A DNA stretch of 64,000 nt. Origin: CAYZGU01 sp964478165 (GTDB lineage Bacteria > Poribacteria > WGA-4E > JAJDTR01). The stretch lies in contig CAYZGU010000002.1 in NCBI GenBank assembly GCA_964478165.1, positions 1-64,000 on the forward strand. The letters run 5' to 3'. Position 1 is the stretch's first letter; each line of letters begins with the position of its first letter. The translations under genes and the position numbers were made by a program. The notes beneath the pieces are model-generated. The model saw nothing but the letters and a program-made list of their open reading frames with translations, was not told the DNA's origin and made no database searches. Below are positions 17,215-27,858 of the stretch, piece by piece.

Positions 17215-20200
17215 CTACTCATCGTCGTCTTTCCCAATCTCGGCTAGTTCAACACTAGGTCCAGGAGAAATCCCTCGTTCCTCCAACCCTCGCCATAGTT
17301 TTTGTAACGCACGCTCTTTGTCGAAATAGAAAGCTGATTCCCGAATTCGAAAGAATTCCCAACCGCAACGTTCCAGCTGCCTCTGGCATTGCATATCGGT
17401 TTTGTATCGATCTGGTCCATGCCATTCATCGCCCTCGCACTCAACTGCTAAACGTGCTTTACCACCATCAACAACAAGATCAATTCGCCTATCTGCAACC
17501 TCATATTGTGGAACGATATTGAAGAAGCCTTTCCGGACAAGTTCCAATGCGACATCAATTTCGAACCAACTTTCAAATGGCGAGGGCGGGCTGATGACAC
17601 CTCGATTGTCTTGGCATGCTCGCCGCTCGAGTTCTTCAGAATTAATTTCCACGTTCTTCTGCGGTTTAGTGTCTTTAAAGAATGCGAGCAATTGGTGTCG
17701 CAGGCATGATGTGCTAAGGTTTTCAGCACTCACAGAATGAAAGAGGAACATCTGGTCGCGCGCTCGGCTAGCTGCAACGTTGAATCGCCTTTCAGCAGCT
17801 GGCGTGGTGAGTGAACCGATTCTTTCGTTAGTGGCAGCGACCATCGACAGGAACATGATGTCGCGTTCGCCACCCTGAAAGCTGTATGGATTTCCACAGA
17901 CAAGATTTCTACGTTCCATCTCTTCCGGACCTATTTGCTCTAGGAGGTGTTTCTCAATCAGATGCGCTTGGGCCGTACCCTGGAGAACGACCACGCCCAT
18001 TGTCTTGCCGGAATACCGAGCATCACGACATAGTGTAGAGATCTTTTCGACAATTGCAATGGCCTCAGGTTGATTCACCACCCGATTATCCGTACCCTCG
18101 CGATATCCATCACTTACGAAGACATGCTCAAGTGGAGTTAATCGCGTACGCCCGTACTGCCTTAACGGAATCAGCGGCGTGCTAGAATAACACAGATTAT
18201 TGCTGAATCGAATAATTTCAGGCATGCAGCGAAAATGCTCGCGCAAGGTGACTTGTTGTTTTCCATACCGCAGTTTTCCATGATCAAATAAGCTGTTTTG
18301 GATGTCAAACGAGGACTTAAACCGAAAATCGTAAAGCAACTCATTCTTCAGGCGATTCACGATGTCTTGGTCTATACCAACTGCGTCCGGACTAATCTGT
18401 TTGTCGTCCCCTACGATGAGCATTTTTTTTGCCAGATAGAAGAGTGGAAGTGCCTCTAATCCACATTGTGACGCTTCGTCGACAATTACCACATCAAACA
18501 TCTCTGGTGCGGGATCTACCGTGTCCCATACGCGATGCAGCGGCATGACCCATGCGGGAACCGCCTCCCGACATTTGTTCAGGTGCCGCTGAGCATCGTG
18601 TCGATGCCCAGGCGCATGCTTTCCAGTCCCTTTCCCAAGGCGCTGCATTGATTGTTGCCAAGCTACCATGTGGCGGCGATGTTCTTCATTGAGCCTTGAA
18701 AAACAAAATGTCCAGGCATGAAGTGACGCCTGTCTTTCAGTGGTTGTGTTAATCTGATCCTCAATTTGTTTTCTGCGCGTCGAAAGACTTTCAGGATCGT
18801 CATTTTGCAGATATTCTTCAATCCAGAACTTTGCCTGTGCCCAGTGCCAGGCATCGGCTATGTGGTGAGTGCGCTTGTCCCAGCAGGTTTCATTGCAAGT
18901 CGATATCAGTGCCTCTGTTAATCTTGGTGCGGTGTGGCGTAGTGCGTCGATGTCTTCGTCCAACTGATGGAGAGCCATTCGTTCATTTTTCAGGTCCAGC
19001 AACTCTCTCTGAAGATGTGCAAACTTATCAACGTCAGAATTGTGAAGTGCTTGAAGCAGTTTGACTGTTATGGAGTGAGTCTCTTTGCCTGTAGCAAGTT
19101 CTTCCAGTGGAGCTTTCATTCGCCGCAATTCTTCAGCAACGATGTTTTTGCTATGACGTGCCAGTGCAAGCTCACACGATGCGATTACTAGGGCAATCTG
19201 GCGTTCATCTGCCCAGCTTGGTTCGGCCAAGGAAGGACAATGCTCTAAGGTTTTCCGACAGTCTGCAATTATTTCTTCCAGAGCCAGGACTTGTTCAAGC
19301 GCTTCGCATTGTGCCTTGATGGCAGATAATTGTAGGGCATAGGGTCCGGAGGTCTTTTCACACCAACCTTCCCAGAACTTCCAAGCTTTCTCACATTCGA
19401 CTTGCACACAGAGTATATCAGCCAAGATGGACAGACGCTCAAGGCTGGAGCAAAGATGACCGTTCACTTTCGTATCCTTGGGTATATGTAAAAGTTCCTT
19501 GACCAATCTCGTACGAAATGGTCCCCAACCAAGCTTTCCTCCATTTTGTAGGTACTCTTTAAACCTGAAAACGTCGTTGCGTAATGCTCTAATATTTGCG
19601 TCAACCGGCAGTGTTATGTCGTTATTGTCTGCGATGGTAACGAGTGGCTCGATGGAACCAATCACTTCTCTTGTAGTGTGCGCAAGTTCACGCCAGAAAG
19701 ACAAACTGCTCCCTCCTTTGATATCGCGCAAAGCGGTGTGCATCCACGGATGAGGAGACGCTGCAGAACGCCGATGTTGCGTCTGAAACTCAGAGAGGGC
19801 ATGATGAATTGCCCTTATGGCACCCACATCAGCCTTCACCATGTCATCTGCGGTATCTCCGTCTGCTTTCATGATTAAACCCTGTTCTTCATCAATTATT
19901 GTTCTCTCACGTTCAATAAGCGCGGTCATCTGCTCAGGTGAAGCTAGAACTTCGGGCCATAAAAGGCTTAAATCGTGACGCTTTTCAGGTGTGAATTTAC
20001 GAAGAGCTAATAGCACGCTACGTAGATTTTCTTCCGAAATTGGACAGGTGTCTTGTAAACTAGCCTCATCCGCAAACCAGCCATACGTATTTCGATCGTG
20101 GTTTACAGCTTTCGCTATATGTGTCGCAGTACCCTGATAAGTACCTTCTGCAATCGATTGTGAATGAGTTTCAGATTCTCTTATTTCCCGTAACTGTCTA

Positions 20201-21726
20201 TCAATTGTGGTCCTCTCCTCCTGCAAATTACTTAGTTCTAGTTCAAGCTCCTCCCGCTCCCTGGTCGTCCGATTTTGATTCCACTCTCCATTTGTTCGAA
20301 GTATTCCCCCAACACTGGATTCCAGCGATTGTTTTTCTTCTAGGCCGTTGCCGAGCAGATTGACACAGAGCGGACGAAGTTCATCTGGAACAAGTCCTTT
20401 AAGAACTTGAAGGGCGCGCGGGGTTTTGGCAGTGATAAGCGTTCGCTGTCCACTAGCAAGCAGGTGACAGACTAGATTCGCAATCGTGTGCGATTTTCCG
20501 GTACCAGGTGGTCCCTGGACGAGAACGCCCGTAGATACCTTCATTAAGTCTAGAATCCGACGTTGTTCGTCATTCGATGGTTTTGGAAAAAAGACTTCGC
20601 CGTCGGATTGTTTGTTCTCTTCACCTGGGTTGTTCTCCAAATCAATATTAGTTGGTGATCGCATTTCGGCGAGGTCCTTGAATTCGCTGGGGACATGATC
20701 TCCGTCTTTAATCTTTTCCTTGATACGGTTCAAGACCTCAGTGAGGCCTCGAGAAGATCGTTTCCTGAGGAGAAGGGCGGGTGCCAATTCAACGATGGGT
20801 TTATCAGATGCATGAGTACGCATCGGTTCTAGCGTTCCATCATATTTCCCCAGGGCGTCGATTGAATGCACTATTGTTTGGAGTACTTCTTCGATAGAGT
20901 CCTTTTCCCACGGACTGTCTCCAGTATGAGCGAGTGCGGTCTTGGTTGTTTCCTCGGCGTGTCCCGATTGGTCCTCTATGTCTAACATATCGAATTCAGA
21001 ACGAATGTTTGCGCCATCCGGTAACGGACGGACAATGAACTTTTCCAAGTCCGCCTCAAACTCGAGCACGGCATTGGCAACAATCAAGTGACGGCGGACA
21101 CGTTGGTCGGCCGGTGTTTTCCAGGTCAGAAGACCAAGGGCAAGAACGAGTTCATATTCTTCACCAAGTCGTAGCTGTTCCTGGTGTATGGCAAAGAGGT
21201 ATGCATAAACTTTCTGGACGCTTTCCCAATGGTCATGAGCCTTCCTCCATGGTAACCACGATTCTTTGACGTAGCGTTTCCAATCGCTCTGAACGGCGGG
21301 GTGATCCTTCAAGTGTTTAGTATGGTTGATGTATTCCTGAGGGGCAGCCTCGGCATGCCATGAAGGGTTTCGGACCTGTTGTGCGATTTGGGTTCGGAGT
21401 TTTGGCAAATCGGTTTGGATTCGAAGTGACAAGGATGGATCAACCCAGCTTTTGCAGGAAGTCGGGGGTGGGGACAGCTGTGGTTCCCGCTGCGCTTGAA
21501 TTTCAATCCACACGTCTGCATCGAAATCGTTGTCCTCCTCCCATGCCTGGGTGAAACAACCCTTTGTTTTCGGAATATCTTTGACCCAAAGCACATTTTG
21601 ATAGTCACTCACATCCCTTATGGTTTTGGTGCGCAGCGACGCAAGTCTAGATAGGTATTCGACAAGGCGACTTACTTTTGAATTCTCCGTGTTTTCGTCG
21701 AGGTTGTTGTCCATGGGGTTCCTCAT
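17215..21726 (-). CDS. Superfamily 1 helicase with C-terminal restriction-like nuclease
   Basis: 1503 residues. An N-terminal region of about 370 residues has no motif I can name. Walker A GPPGTGKSHT is near residue 407, motif II VIVDEASQCG near 1082, motif III VGDDKQISP just after, GNPYSFQGGERD near 1290 and motif VI FNVAASRARDQMFLF near 1315: an AAA_11/AAA_12 (Upf1/DNA2-like) helicase. The stretch from about 500 to 1000 is mainly helical and charged. The C-terminus (about 1380-1480) is a PD-(D/E)xK-type domain, with RRIDLVVDGG and LAVECEGDEWHG followed by QRQLERCGWEFFRI, as in DUF559/Vsr-like REase_MTES_1575 domains. This helicase plus Vsr-like nuclease plan is that of known single-protein anti-phage systems (for example the Hhe type, which usually has an N-terminal DUF4011; not visible here). 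It has no partner gene and is flanked by gaps, which fits a mobile defence gene. Confidence 0.85.
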   Translation of the reverse strand: MRNPMDNNLDENTENSKVSRLVEYLSRLASLRTKTIRDVSDYQNVLWVKDIPKTKGCFTQAWEEDNDFDADVWIEIQAQREPQLSPPPTSCKSWVDPSLSLRIQTDLPKLRTQIAQQVRNPSWHAEAAPQEYINHTKHLKDHPAVQSDWKRYVKESWLPWRKAHDHWESVQKVYAYLFAIHQEQLRLGEEYELVLALGLLTWKTPADQRVRRHLIVANAVLEFEADLEKFIVRPLPDGANIRSEFDMLDIEDQSGHAEETTKTALAHTGDSPWEKDSIEEVLQTIVHSIDALGKYDGTLEPMRTHASDKPIVELAPALLLRKRSSRGLTEVLNRIKEKIKDGDHVPSEFKDLAEMRSPTNIDLENNPGEENKQSDGEVFFPKPSNDEQRRILDLMKVSTGVLVQGPPGTGKSHTIANLVCHLLASGQRTLITAKTPRALQVLKGLVPDELRPLCVNLLGNGLEEKQSLESSVGGILRTNGEWNQNRTTREREELELELSNLQEERTTIDRQLREIRESETHSQSIAEGTYQGTATHIAKAVNHDRNTYGWFADEASLQDTCPISEENLRSVLLALRKFTPEKRHDLSLLWPEVLASPEQMTALIERERTIIDEEQGLIMKADGDTADDMVKADVGAIRAIHHALSEFQTQHRRSAASPHPWMHTALRDIKGGSSLSFWRELAHTTREVIGSIEPLVTIADNNDITLPVDANIRALRNDVFRFKEYLQNGGKLGWGPFRTRLVKELLHIPKDTKVNGHLCSSLERLSILADILCVQVECEKAWKFWEGWCEKTSGPYALQLSAIKAQCEALEQVLALEEIIADCRKTLEHCPSLAEPSWADERQIALVIASCELALARHSKNIVAEELRRMKAPLEELATGKETHSITVKLLQALHNSDVDKFAHLQRELLDLKNERMALHQLDEDIDALRHTAPRLTEALISTCNETCWDKRTHHIADAWHWAQAKFWIEEYLQNDDPESLSTRRKQIEDQINTTTERQASLHAWTFCFSRLNEEHRRHMVAWQQSMQRLGKGTGKHAPGHRHDAQRHLNKCREAVPAWVMPLHRVWDTVDPAPEMFDVVIVDEASQCGLEALPLFYLAKKMLIVGDDKQISPDAVGIDQDIVNRLKNELLYDFRFKSSFDIQNSLFDHGKLRYGKQQVTLREHFRCMPEIIRFSNNLCYSSTPLIPLRQYGRTRLTPLEHVFVSDGYREGTDNRVVNQPEAIAIVEKISTLCRDARYSGKTMGVVVLQGTAQAHLIEKHLLEQIGPEEMERRNLVCGNPYSFQGGERDIMFLSMVAATNERIGSLTTPAAERRFNVAASRARDQMFLFHSVSAENLSTSCLRHQLLAFFKDTKPQKNVEINSEELERRACQDNRGVISPPSPFESWFEIDVALELVRKGFFNIVPQYEVADRRIDLVVDGGKARLAVECEGDEWHGPDRYKTDMQCQRQLERCGWEFFRIRESAFYFDKERALQKLWRGLEERGISPGPSVELAEIGKDDDE

Positions 21727-22623
21727 GCGGTTGTTCTGGGCTAGCCTTTAGATTTAAAAGGATGCAGATACTTAGCTGTTTTCGGAAGTCTGTGTAACGA
21801 ACTGCTATTTTTCTGGTTGTTTAGATTGAGTTCTTTCTTCTTGTTGTTTTTGCGTATGTTCTGTAATATTCTTATCGTTATGATAAGTGTTTTCCATTTG
21901 GGTTGAATCGTGCGCTTCTTAGATAATGCGAAACTAGGCCTACAAATTCTGATAAATAATTGGACGTTCTCGCTCTCCACACTGGAAACATGCGAAAACG
22001 ATTATGGACTATAGCGGGGTTATTCTTTTGAAATGATTGCTATTATACATGATATCTTAATGAATTTAGTATGTCAATACTCCTCTATTGTGGTAACACA
22101 ACTGTACATACTGTGGTGACGATAACACCAACAAACTAGAAGGGGAAGTTGTTGGATTACGGCGTAGGTAAGATTTTGTACTTGCGCACGATTTGCGTTA
22201 GGAGAAATGGGTTTTGAAGGAAGTCGTTGGTTTTGAGGGATGTTATTTTCCGAGGAAGTTATCCTAGAACACGATTTTGCGCGTGTTGCTATCGTGGTGA
22301 ATTTGAAGGCTCCATGTGATACCGAGTTATCTTATGGGGCATGGTCATTTACGCGATAGTTGAATAACCTAAAACAGACTGCGATTGCTGGTGTTCTGGG
22401 GTGTCGCCAAGCCATAGTATTTGGAAAAAAATGAACTGTGACGCGGACTTCCGACGTGTGCTGCATGTTCAATACGCTAATAACTAAGGGTGATATGCAC
22501 TTATTTCACGAGTTAACTGTGCTCTCAATCGAGCCAGAATTCCACTGAATTAAAGCTCCCATTTAATTTGCTGCTATTACTGACGTTTCCTGATTCGTTG
22601 GCTCATTGATTCGTGTCCTTTAT
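21727..22623. other. A+T-rich gap upstream of the helicase-nuclease
   Basis: About 900 bases with visibly lower G+C content than the neighbouring genes (especially 21760-22100). No frame with a recognisable product is present. It probably holds the promoter of the helicase gene and may be transferred DNA. Confidence 0.5.
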
Positions 22624-22672
22624 TCTTGTTACCGTCGCTACAGTATGATATAATTCTGTTGCCACGGCAAAG
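22624..22672 (+). promoter_or_regulatory. Promoter module, copy 1 (repeated at 47958)
   Basis: TTGTTA (22626-22631) and a perfect TATAAT (22649-22654) are 17 bases apart. The whole 49-base block matches 47958-48006 at 39 of 49 positions, including TCTTGTTA, ACAGTATG, TATAAT, TGTT, ACGG and AAAGG at matching places. It lies 180 bases before the HEAT-repeat gene and probably drives it. Confidence 0.6.
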
Positions 22673-22833
22673 GCGTAAATAAGGGTTGTGAGGACTAGAG
22701 GGCTCTCAAACTAGCTTCCTCGATGTGCTTTTCACAGAGACAAATAGACTCACACCTCTCACCGTGACTGGCACCTGCAAGGACAAGCCAAGGCAGGGGA
22801 AGACAATATGAAAGGAACTGATGAGGTGTCTGA

Positions 22834-23739
22834 ATGAAAAGGAAGATTGTTCTCGTTATAGGACTGGGCATAATATTGGTTTTGGTGACCTTGAATCTTG
22901 CTGGAATGCGTGAACAGCAAGCAAGAATAGATGTTTTAATCGACCAACTAAGTGATGAAACGAGAGAGGTTCGTGAGCGTGCGGCTGAGGCATTGGGAAA
23001 GATTGGTGAACCTGCTAAAGAAGCGATTCCGGCGTTGCTAGAGGCTTTGGGTGATGAGGCAAGAGAGGTTCGTGAGCGCGCGGCTGAGGCATTGGGAAAG
23101 ATTGGCAAGCCTGCTAAAGGAGCGATACCTGTTCTTATTGAAGCTTTGAACGATGAGTCCGATCGAGTTCGCGAAAGTGCTGCTGAAGCATTAGAGAAAT
23201 TGGGATACAAGATTCGCCCCAGTATGACTGGAATCGGCAAAGAGGGTGCCACTTTTGAAGATGGCAAAAAGCATCATTTTCGAAAAACGCACTGGGGAAT
23301 GAATCGCAAACTAGTGAAAACAATCGAGACTGTTGAATACCTGACCGAGCACGACAATCTCTTGTTTTACAAGGGCAAAGTGCATGGTCTTGTCTGCATG
23401 ATTTCCTACACATTCATTAAGAATCAACTCGTGTCAGGTACATACACATTCGATGCAGAACATTCACATAGAAATCAATATATTAAGGATTTTGAGGACG
23501 TCAAGAAGATTCTGACAGACAGATATGGCAATCCAATTGACGATTTGAAGGATTGGCATAATTACCAGTATAAAGATGATAGAAATGAGTGGGGACTTGC
23601 TGTAGGTGTAGGACATTTGTCCTATAGTTCGCTATGGAAAACGGCTGATAGTGAGATACTCTTGCGATTGGACGGAGAGGACTACGAAATTAGCCACGTG
23701 CTCAAATACAAAAGTAAAAAAGCTCAAGAAGCCAGTTGA
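22834..23739 (+). CDS. Membrane-anchored HEAT-repeat protein
   Basis: 301 residues. Residues 4-24 (KIVLVIGLGIILVLVTLNLA) form a signal anchor, so the rest is probably periplasmic. Residues 41-139 are three 33-residue HEAT-like repeats (consensus DE-REVRERAAEALGKIG-PAK-AIP-L-EAL), two of them almost identical also in DNA. Residues 150-290 form a separate domain beginning near HFRKTHWGM, with GLVCMISYTFIKNQLVSGTY and DRYGNP, which resembles a small periplasmic domain often found in lipoproteins. HEAT repeats are protein-binding scaffolds; the partner is not known. GATGAGG before the ATG is a weak ribosome binding site. A promoter lies 180 bases upstream. Confidence 0.85.
   Translation: MKRKIVLVIGLGIILVLVTLNLAGMREQQARIDVLIDQLSDETREVRERAAEALGKIGEPAKEAIPALLEALGDEAREVRERAAEALGKIGKPAKGAIPVLIEALNDESDRVRESAAEALEKLGYKIRPSMTGIGKEGATFEDGKKHHFRKTHWGMNRKLVKTIETVEYLTEHDNLLFYKGKVHGLVCMISYTFIKNQLVSGTYTFDAEHSHRNQYIKDFEDVKKILTDRYGNPIDDLKDWHNYQYKDDRNEWGLAVGVGHLSYSSLWKTADSEILLRLDGEDYEISHVLKYKSKKAQEAS
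22954..23250 (+). repeat. Three 99-base tandem repeats encoding HEAT units
   Basis: Units start at 22954, 23053 and 23152. The first two are nearly identical DNA (AGAGAGGTTCGTGAGCG, GGCATTGGGAAAGATTGG shared), the third has diverged. The identity at the DNA level suggests a recent duplication and possible unit-number variation between strains. Confidence 0.85.
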
Positions 23740-24294
23740 AGAAGAACACTCTGAGAATTTCTGATAGCGTATGCCCGATAATGTTTATCGGAGGTGTAAT
23801 AAGCGCGTCTTTTTGAGTACCATGTGGCGGAAAAGAGTACTAGAGAATGGCTAAAAGAATAGGGAACACTGATGATGAAAGAAACAATTTTGGGATAATG
23901 GAAGGGAGTTCTTGTACACATACGTCGAAGGCCTGTCTTACAATCTTAATGGGTAGGAAGCCTATGTCGACATGTTTCTACTATCAATATAGTCGTGGCC
24001 TTTATCGCTAATCATCCACTCCGGAATCATAATCGGCCTGTCGCGAACTGACCTTCTCGTGTTCATCATATTGTGCTGTGTTTTGTTGAATTCTTTAATC
24101 TTCGTCAAAACAATTAGCATCAATGCCCTTTCCTACCTATGTCGACTTCCATTCTTCGATTGCTGCGGACTGAGGGTATGCCACCAGTTCTATCTGGACT
24201 AATCTTACCGATAGATCCTGGGTGGCAGAATTGTAGTCGTAACACGCACGCGAAATCAGGAAGAATCCAGTGAGGAAAAGTGCTCGGTTGAAAG
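23740..24294. other. Gap without a recognised gene
   Basis: About 550 bases between the convergent HEAT-repeat and phosphoesterase genes. No convincing frame. Confidence 0.5.
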
Positions 24295-26451
24295 TTAGGC
24301 TGTGCCCGCCTTTGCTTTAGGGCATGTCCTGCAGAAAGCATAGATGAATCCATCGGACCCTCCAATCCAAAGACCGTTCCCGGAAATGGCCGGGGCTGCG
24401 CATAAAGGTACGTCGAGATTGTGTTGCCAGATGCACGTGCCAGCGGTTGTATCCAGAGCGTACAAGCGTCCGTCTGCCGAACCCATGTAGAGGTTACCAC
24501 CGGCTACCACCGGCGAAGCAAGAGTGACTCTACCTTGTCGGACATAGGGCGTGAATATCGCCCTGTTCCCACTGGCTTCCCATCGCCAAATCTCCGCGCC
24601 GTTTCTTGCATCCAGGGCATGTAGTGTGCCTGCACCTGTTGCGACAAAAAGTCGGTCTTGTGCCAGAGCAGGTGTTGCATGGATACGATTGGGTGTCAAC
24701 GAGATTTCCCACTTTAACTTCCCATTTTCTAGGTCAAAGGCCCGGACCGTAGAGCCACTGATTGTGTGGACGGTACCATTTTTTTCGATGACTGGAGTGG
24801 AATACATGTGATAGGGTTTTCCCTCCGATTTGGCCCATACTGTTTTCCCGGTTGCGGCTTCCAATACTGCAATATTGGTAGGTTGGGTGTAGAATGCTAC
24901 CACGACATAGTTACAATATGCGGACGGCGAGGCATACGAGCCGAGAAAGTCGTTTTCCCCAAAATCATCTCGATGCCAGATGACCTCGCCGCTTTCCTGA
25001 GATAGCGCTACAAAATGTGAACTTACACCGATATATACACGTCCTGACGCTGCCAGTGGACTGCTATAGATCCAGCGTTGCGATGCATGTCCTAACTGGT
25101 ATGTCCACAGCAGTTTTCCCGTTTGTGCGGAAAGAGCCAGTACTTGACCGGTTGTTGTCACTGCGAAAAGACGACCATTATTGTAGGCTGCCGCGTGCTT
25201 AATCGAAGTGTCGGTTGAATGACACCAGCGAGAAGTGCCTTCTTTCGCATCAAGTGCCAGTAGGCCGTTACCGGAGCGTGTGTCCTCGTTCTTGGTAGGT
25301 TGGAAGATTGAACCGTCAGCTACCACGGGAGATGCCATATGTATTGCCCCACCGGTACCGGCTCGCCAAGCCAGAGATAATGGTGGTTGAGGGCCTGTCG
25401 TGGTGCTTCCAGTGCGAAGGGCATTTCCGTGAAACAGCGGCCAATCTATGCCGGGTTCCGGCTTAGTATTTGCAAAACGGTGAACCACACCTAGGACGTT
25501 GTGCGGATGTGGACGAAAAGTAATGCCTCTAAAGATTTTCGACGGTACTAACGCCCTACTTTCCGTTTTCAGGGCTCCCTGTTGATAGGTAAAAAGGCGA
25601 TATCCTCGTGGACTCCCATCGATGCCCCCAAATCCGAGGCTGGGCGTATTATAATGTGTAGTCTGTTCGTCCACATACAGACGACTCGAGTGCCAGTGTC
25701 CGGATAGAGTGGCTATTATTGGATAGGATTTCCACTGGTTATAAAATTCGATGCCCCAAGGGAAGTGGTTGATGATAATCACCGGTCTCGTCGGAGGTTG
25801 CATTTCGAGATCCGCATGTAACCAGCGATTTTGAATCGAATTGTCATGGCGAAACTCTCCCTCTCCATCGTACACAACGAAGTGCAAGGGGCCGTAGTCA
25901 AAACTGTAGTATAATGGGCCCAGGAAACTCATAAAATTAACACCTTGTATCTCAGCATCATCGTCATGGTTACCGGGGGCGTGATAGACGGGAAGTCTTG
26001 AGGTCGATACGGCCGCGAGATAAGCATCGAATTCCTCTCGCCGTCCACCAGCAGTAAGATCTCCACTTGCGACAATGAACCGAGACCTGTCGCCGACCTC
26101 CTGTTGGATTTGTGCAAGATCTTCCTTCAGATGCCGCGCAAAAGCACGTCGATCGATGGAGATATGGAGGTCAGTAATGTGAACAAATGAGAAAGATGTA
26201 CAATCGCTTTCTGGGTGATGTTTCAGAACGAAATCGAAGCTGTTTGTTTCTTTAAGATCTAGATAAAATTCGTCTGCGGCTCTGTATCCGCAGGGAACGG
26301 TAATAAAAACAAAAGAATCTTCGACATGTCGCGGTAGTCGAAACCGTCCATGAGCATCAGTCTGTACAACCTTTCTGCCATTGGAAACAGATACGCCTGA
26401 TACACCGGTACCTTCTTCAGTGCGTATGTCGCCTTCAATCGGTTTATTCAT
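24295..26451 (-). CDS. Calcineurin-like phosphoesterase fused to PQQ-type beta-propeller
   Basis: 718 residues from the ATG preceded by AGAGGAACGGGA (the frame extends to 26604 without a ribosome binding site). Order of parts: residues 1-60 a carboxypeptidase-regulatory/CNA-B-like beta sandwich (GVSGVSVSNGRKV, TDAHGRFRLP); about 95-300 a metallophosphoesterase with all metal motifs (HITDLHIS, SGDLTAGG, APGNHDDD, IIINHFPWG, LSGHWHSSRL); about 360-718 a PQQ/BamB-like propeller with repeated blades ending in LLALDAKEGTSRW, VLALSAQTGKLLWTY, LHALDARNGAEIWRW and LYALDTTAGTCIWQH. No signal peptide is visible at this start. The phosphoesterase would hydrolyse a phosphate ester; the propeller may bind a ligand or partner. 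The fusion of the two catalytic and propeller parts in one chain is unusual. Confidence 0.85.
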   Translation of the reverse strand: MNKPIEGDIRTEEGTGVSGVSVSNGRKVVQTDAHGRFRLPRHVEDSFVFITVPCGYRAADEFYLDLKETNSFDFVLKHHPESDCTSFSFVHITDLHISIDRRAFARHLKEDLAQIQQEVGDRSRFIVASGDLTAGGRREEFDAYLAAVSTSRLPVYHAPGNHDDDAEIQGVNFMSFLGPLYYSFDYGPLHFVVYDGEGEFRHDNSIQNRWLHADLEMQPPTRPVIIINHFPWGIEFYNQWKSYPIIATLSGHWHSSRLYVDEQTTHYNTPSLGFGGIDGSPRGYRLFTYQQGALKTESRALVPSKIFRGITFRPHPHNVLGVVHRFANTKPEPGIDWPLFHGNALRTGSTTTGPQPPLSLAWRAGTGGAIHMASPVVADGSIFQPTKNEDTRSGNGLLALDAKEGTSRWCHSTDTSIKHAAAYNNGRLFAVTTTGQVLALSAQTGKLLWTYQLGHASQRWIYSSPLAASGRVYIGVSSHFVALSQESGEVIWHRDDFGENDFLGSYASPSAYCNYVVVAFYTQPTNIAVLEAATGKTVWAKSEGKPYHMYSTPVIEKNGTVHTISGSTVRAFDLENGKLKWEISLTPNRIHATPALAQDRLFVATGAGTLHALDARNGAEIWRWEASGNRAIFTPYVRQGRVTLASPVVAGGNLYMGSADGRLYALDTTAGTCIWQHNLDVPLCAAPAISGNGLWIGGSDGFIYAFCRTCPKAKAGTA

Positions 26452-27843
26452 TCCCGTTCCTCTGTTCGTGAGTCTGGAATTGGATGCAATGGTAAGGACA
26501 CACCTTCCGGAATTTGCCCCTCCCATTTTGAAAGAGGTGCAAGTCTCAGCACACTGGCCACGGATTGATCGGCGTTCAAGAGGTTCATCTCGCCTAGCTC
26601 TCATTCCCGGACGAGTCCGCGAATGGCAAGCTCAGAATGTTCTCATGCCGCCAGTCTTGAATCAGATCAATCTTTATGCTGCATCTTAATGGAGGATGCC
26701 GGGAAAGATTTTCTAGACGTGGATTAGGACCACCAAGCTTGTCATTCTCTGGTAAAGCAAATTGAAACATCGCCTCCCATGTGTGTGAATTCTTCGAAGG
26801 AAAAACACTGTTTGGACCTCCTACGCTTCCACATTGGCTAAGATGAGAGTGTTAATGTGCGGCGGTGGGCTTCGTGAGACATTTACCCATATGTCCTCTA
26901 GCCCGAAACTAAAGGCTCGATTGTATCTTGTATCTGATTCGCTTTAACATCGGTTGCTCTCGACCCATTAGTTGGCGAGACTATTTCTGAATCGGAGACA
27001 TTGTAGCGCTTTCTAGCGAAATGTCGATCGGAAAGGTGTGAGTTTGCTTGTGTCTGTGACGAACTCCGTCGGTGATGAAGAATGGATAGAAGTTTGGAAC
27101 CCGTTCCTCATCATACAGTTATGTGTGAAAGGAATAGTTTGAATGCCACTAGCTACTAAATTACTTAGTCTGACGAATACGGGAAATACTATTTGTGGTT
27201 TGCAACGAGAGCGTGGTGGCAAAGTCCTGCTCTAGATTTAGTGAGTTCGTTGGTCATTCCGATCGTTCATTTCTGATTAGCTCAGGAGTGGTAAGCCGAT
27301 TCGGCACGGCATCTATGCAAGACGGCGTATTGCTGACTACCTTGTCGAGAGTCTCAACCCCCGTTTGACGGGATACATTCACTTATTTAGTAGTCTCGTC
27401 ACGTTCTTGAGCTGGATGAGCGAGGAATTGTTTTTTCCTTCTCGATTGTCATCTGCCGCATCTTGCAAATCTAGAGCGACCTGTCTCTGTTGTGGTTCAT
27501 TGCGTTTACACGTTCCACCGATGATGAAGCGACGCTTCTCGTCTCAACAAATCTACCCAGATGTAGTTCTCCAGCCACAGTGTTTTCGTCATCCTAACCT
27601 ATTGTGCAGTAGAAAATTCTCCCCTTTATGCCGGGGTTAAGGAAGAATTACATCACTCACACCTGCCTCAAATAGATGTGCGTATTCCTGGAATACGGCG
27701 TTCTCATCCAGTTTACCCTCGTGGCAGGCGTATATTTGGGTGCTATCAACTGCGTCCTTTTGAAAGGCCGTTCGAATCTTCGGACAATCAGATGGAACCA
27801 TTATTCCCATCGCACCGTTAAGGTCTAAATTAGATCCAACAAC
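26452..27843. other. 1.4-kb gap, possibly with a gene remnant
   Basis: At 27637-27882 (minus) an 81-residue frame ends GKLDENAVFQEYAHLFEAGV and looks like part of a TIM-barrel enzyme, but it has no clear start and overlaps the ribosome binding site of the next gene; it may be a remnant. Nothing else is recognised in this stretch. Confidence 0.3.
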
Positions 27844-27858
27844 GGAGGTGCGTTTTAG

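Noticed and set aside
22695..23267. Long minus-strand open frame of 190 codons
   Set aside because: It lies antisense to the HEAT-repeat gene and is a by-product of its repeated, G/C-skewed codons; the translation is low-complexity Ser/Ala/Arg.
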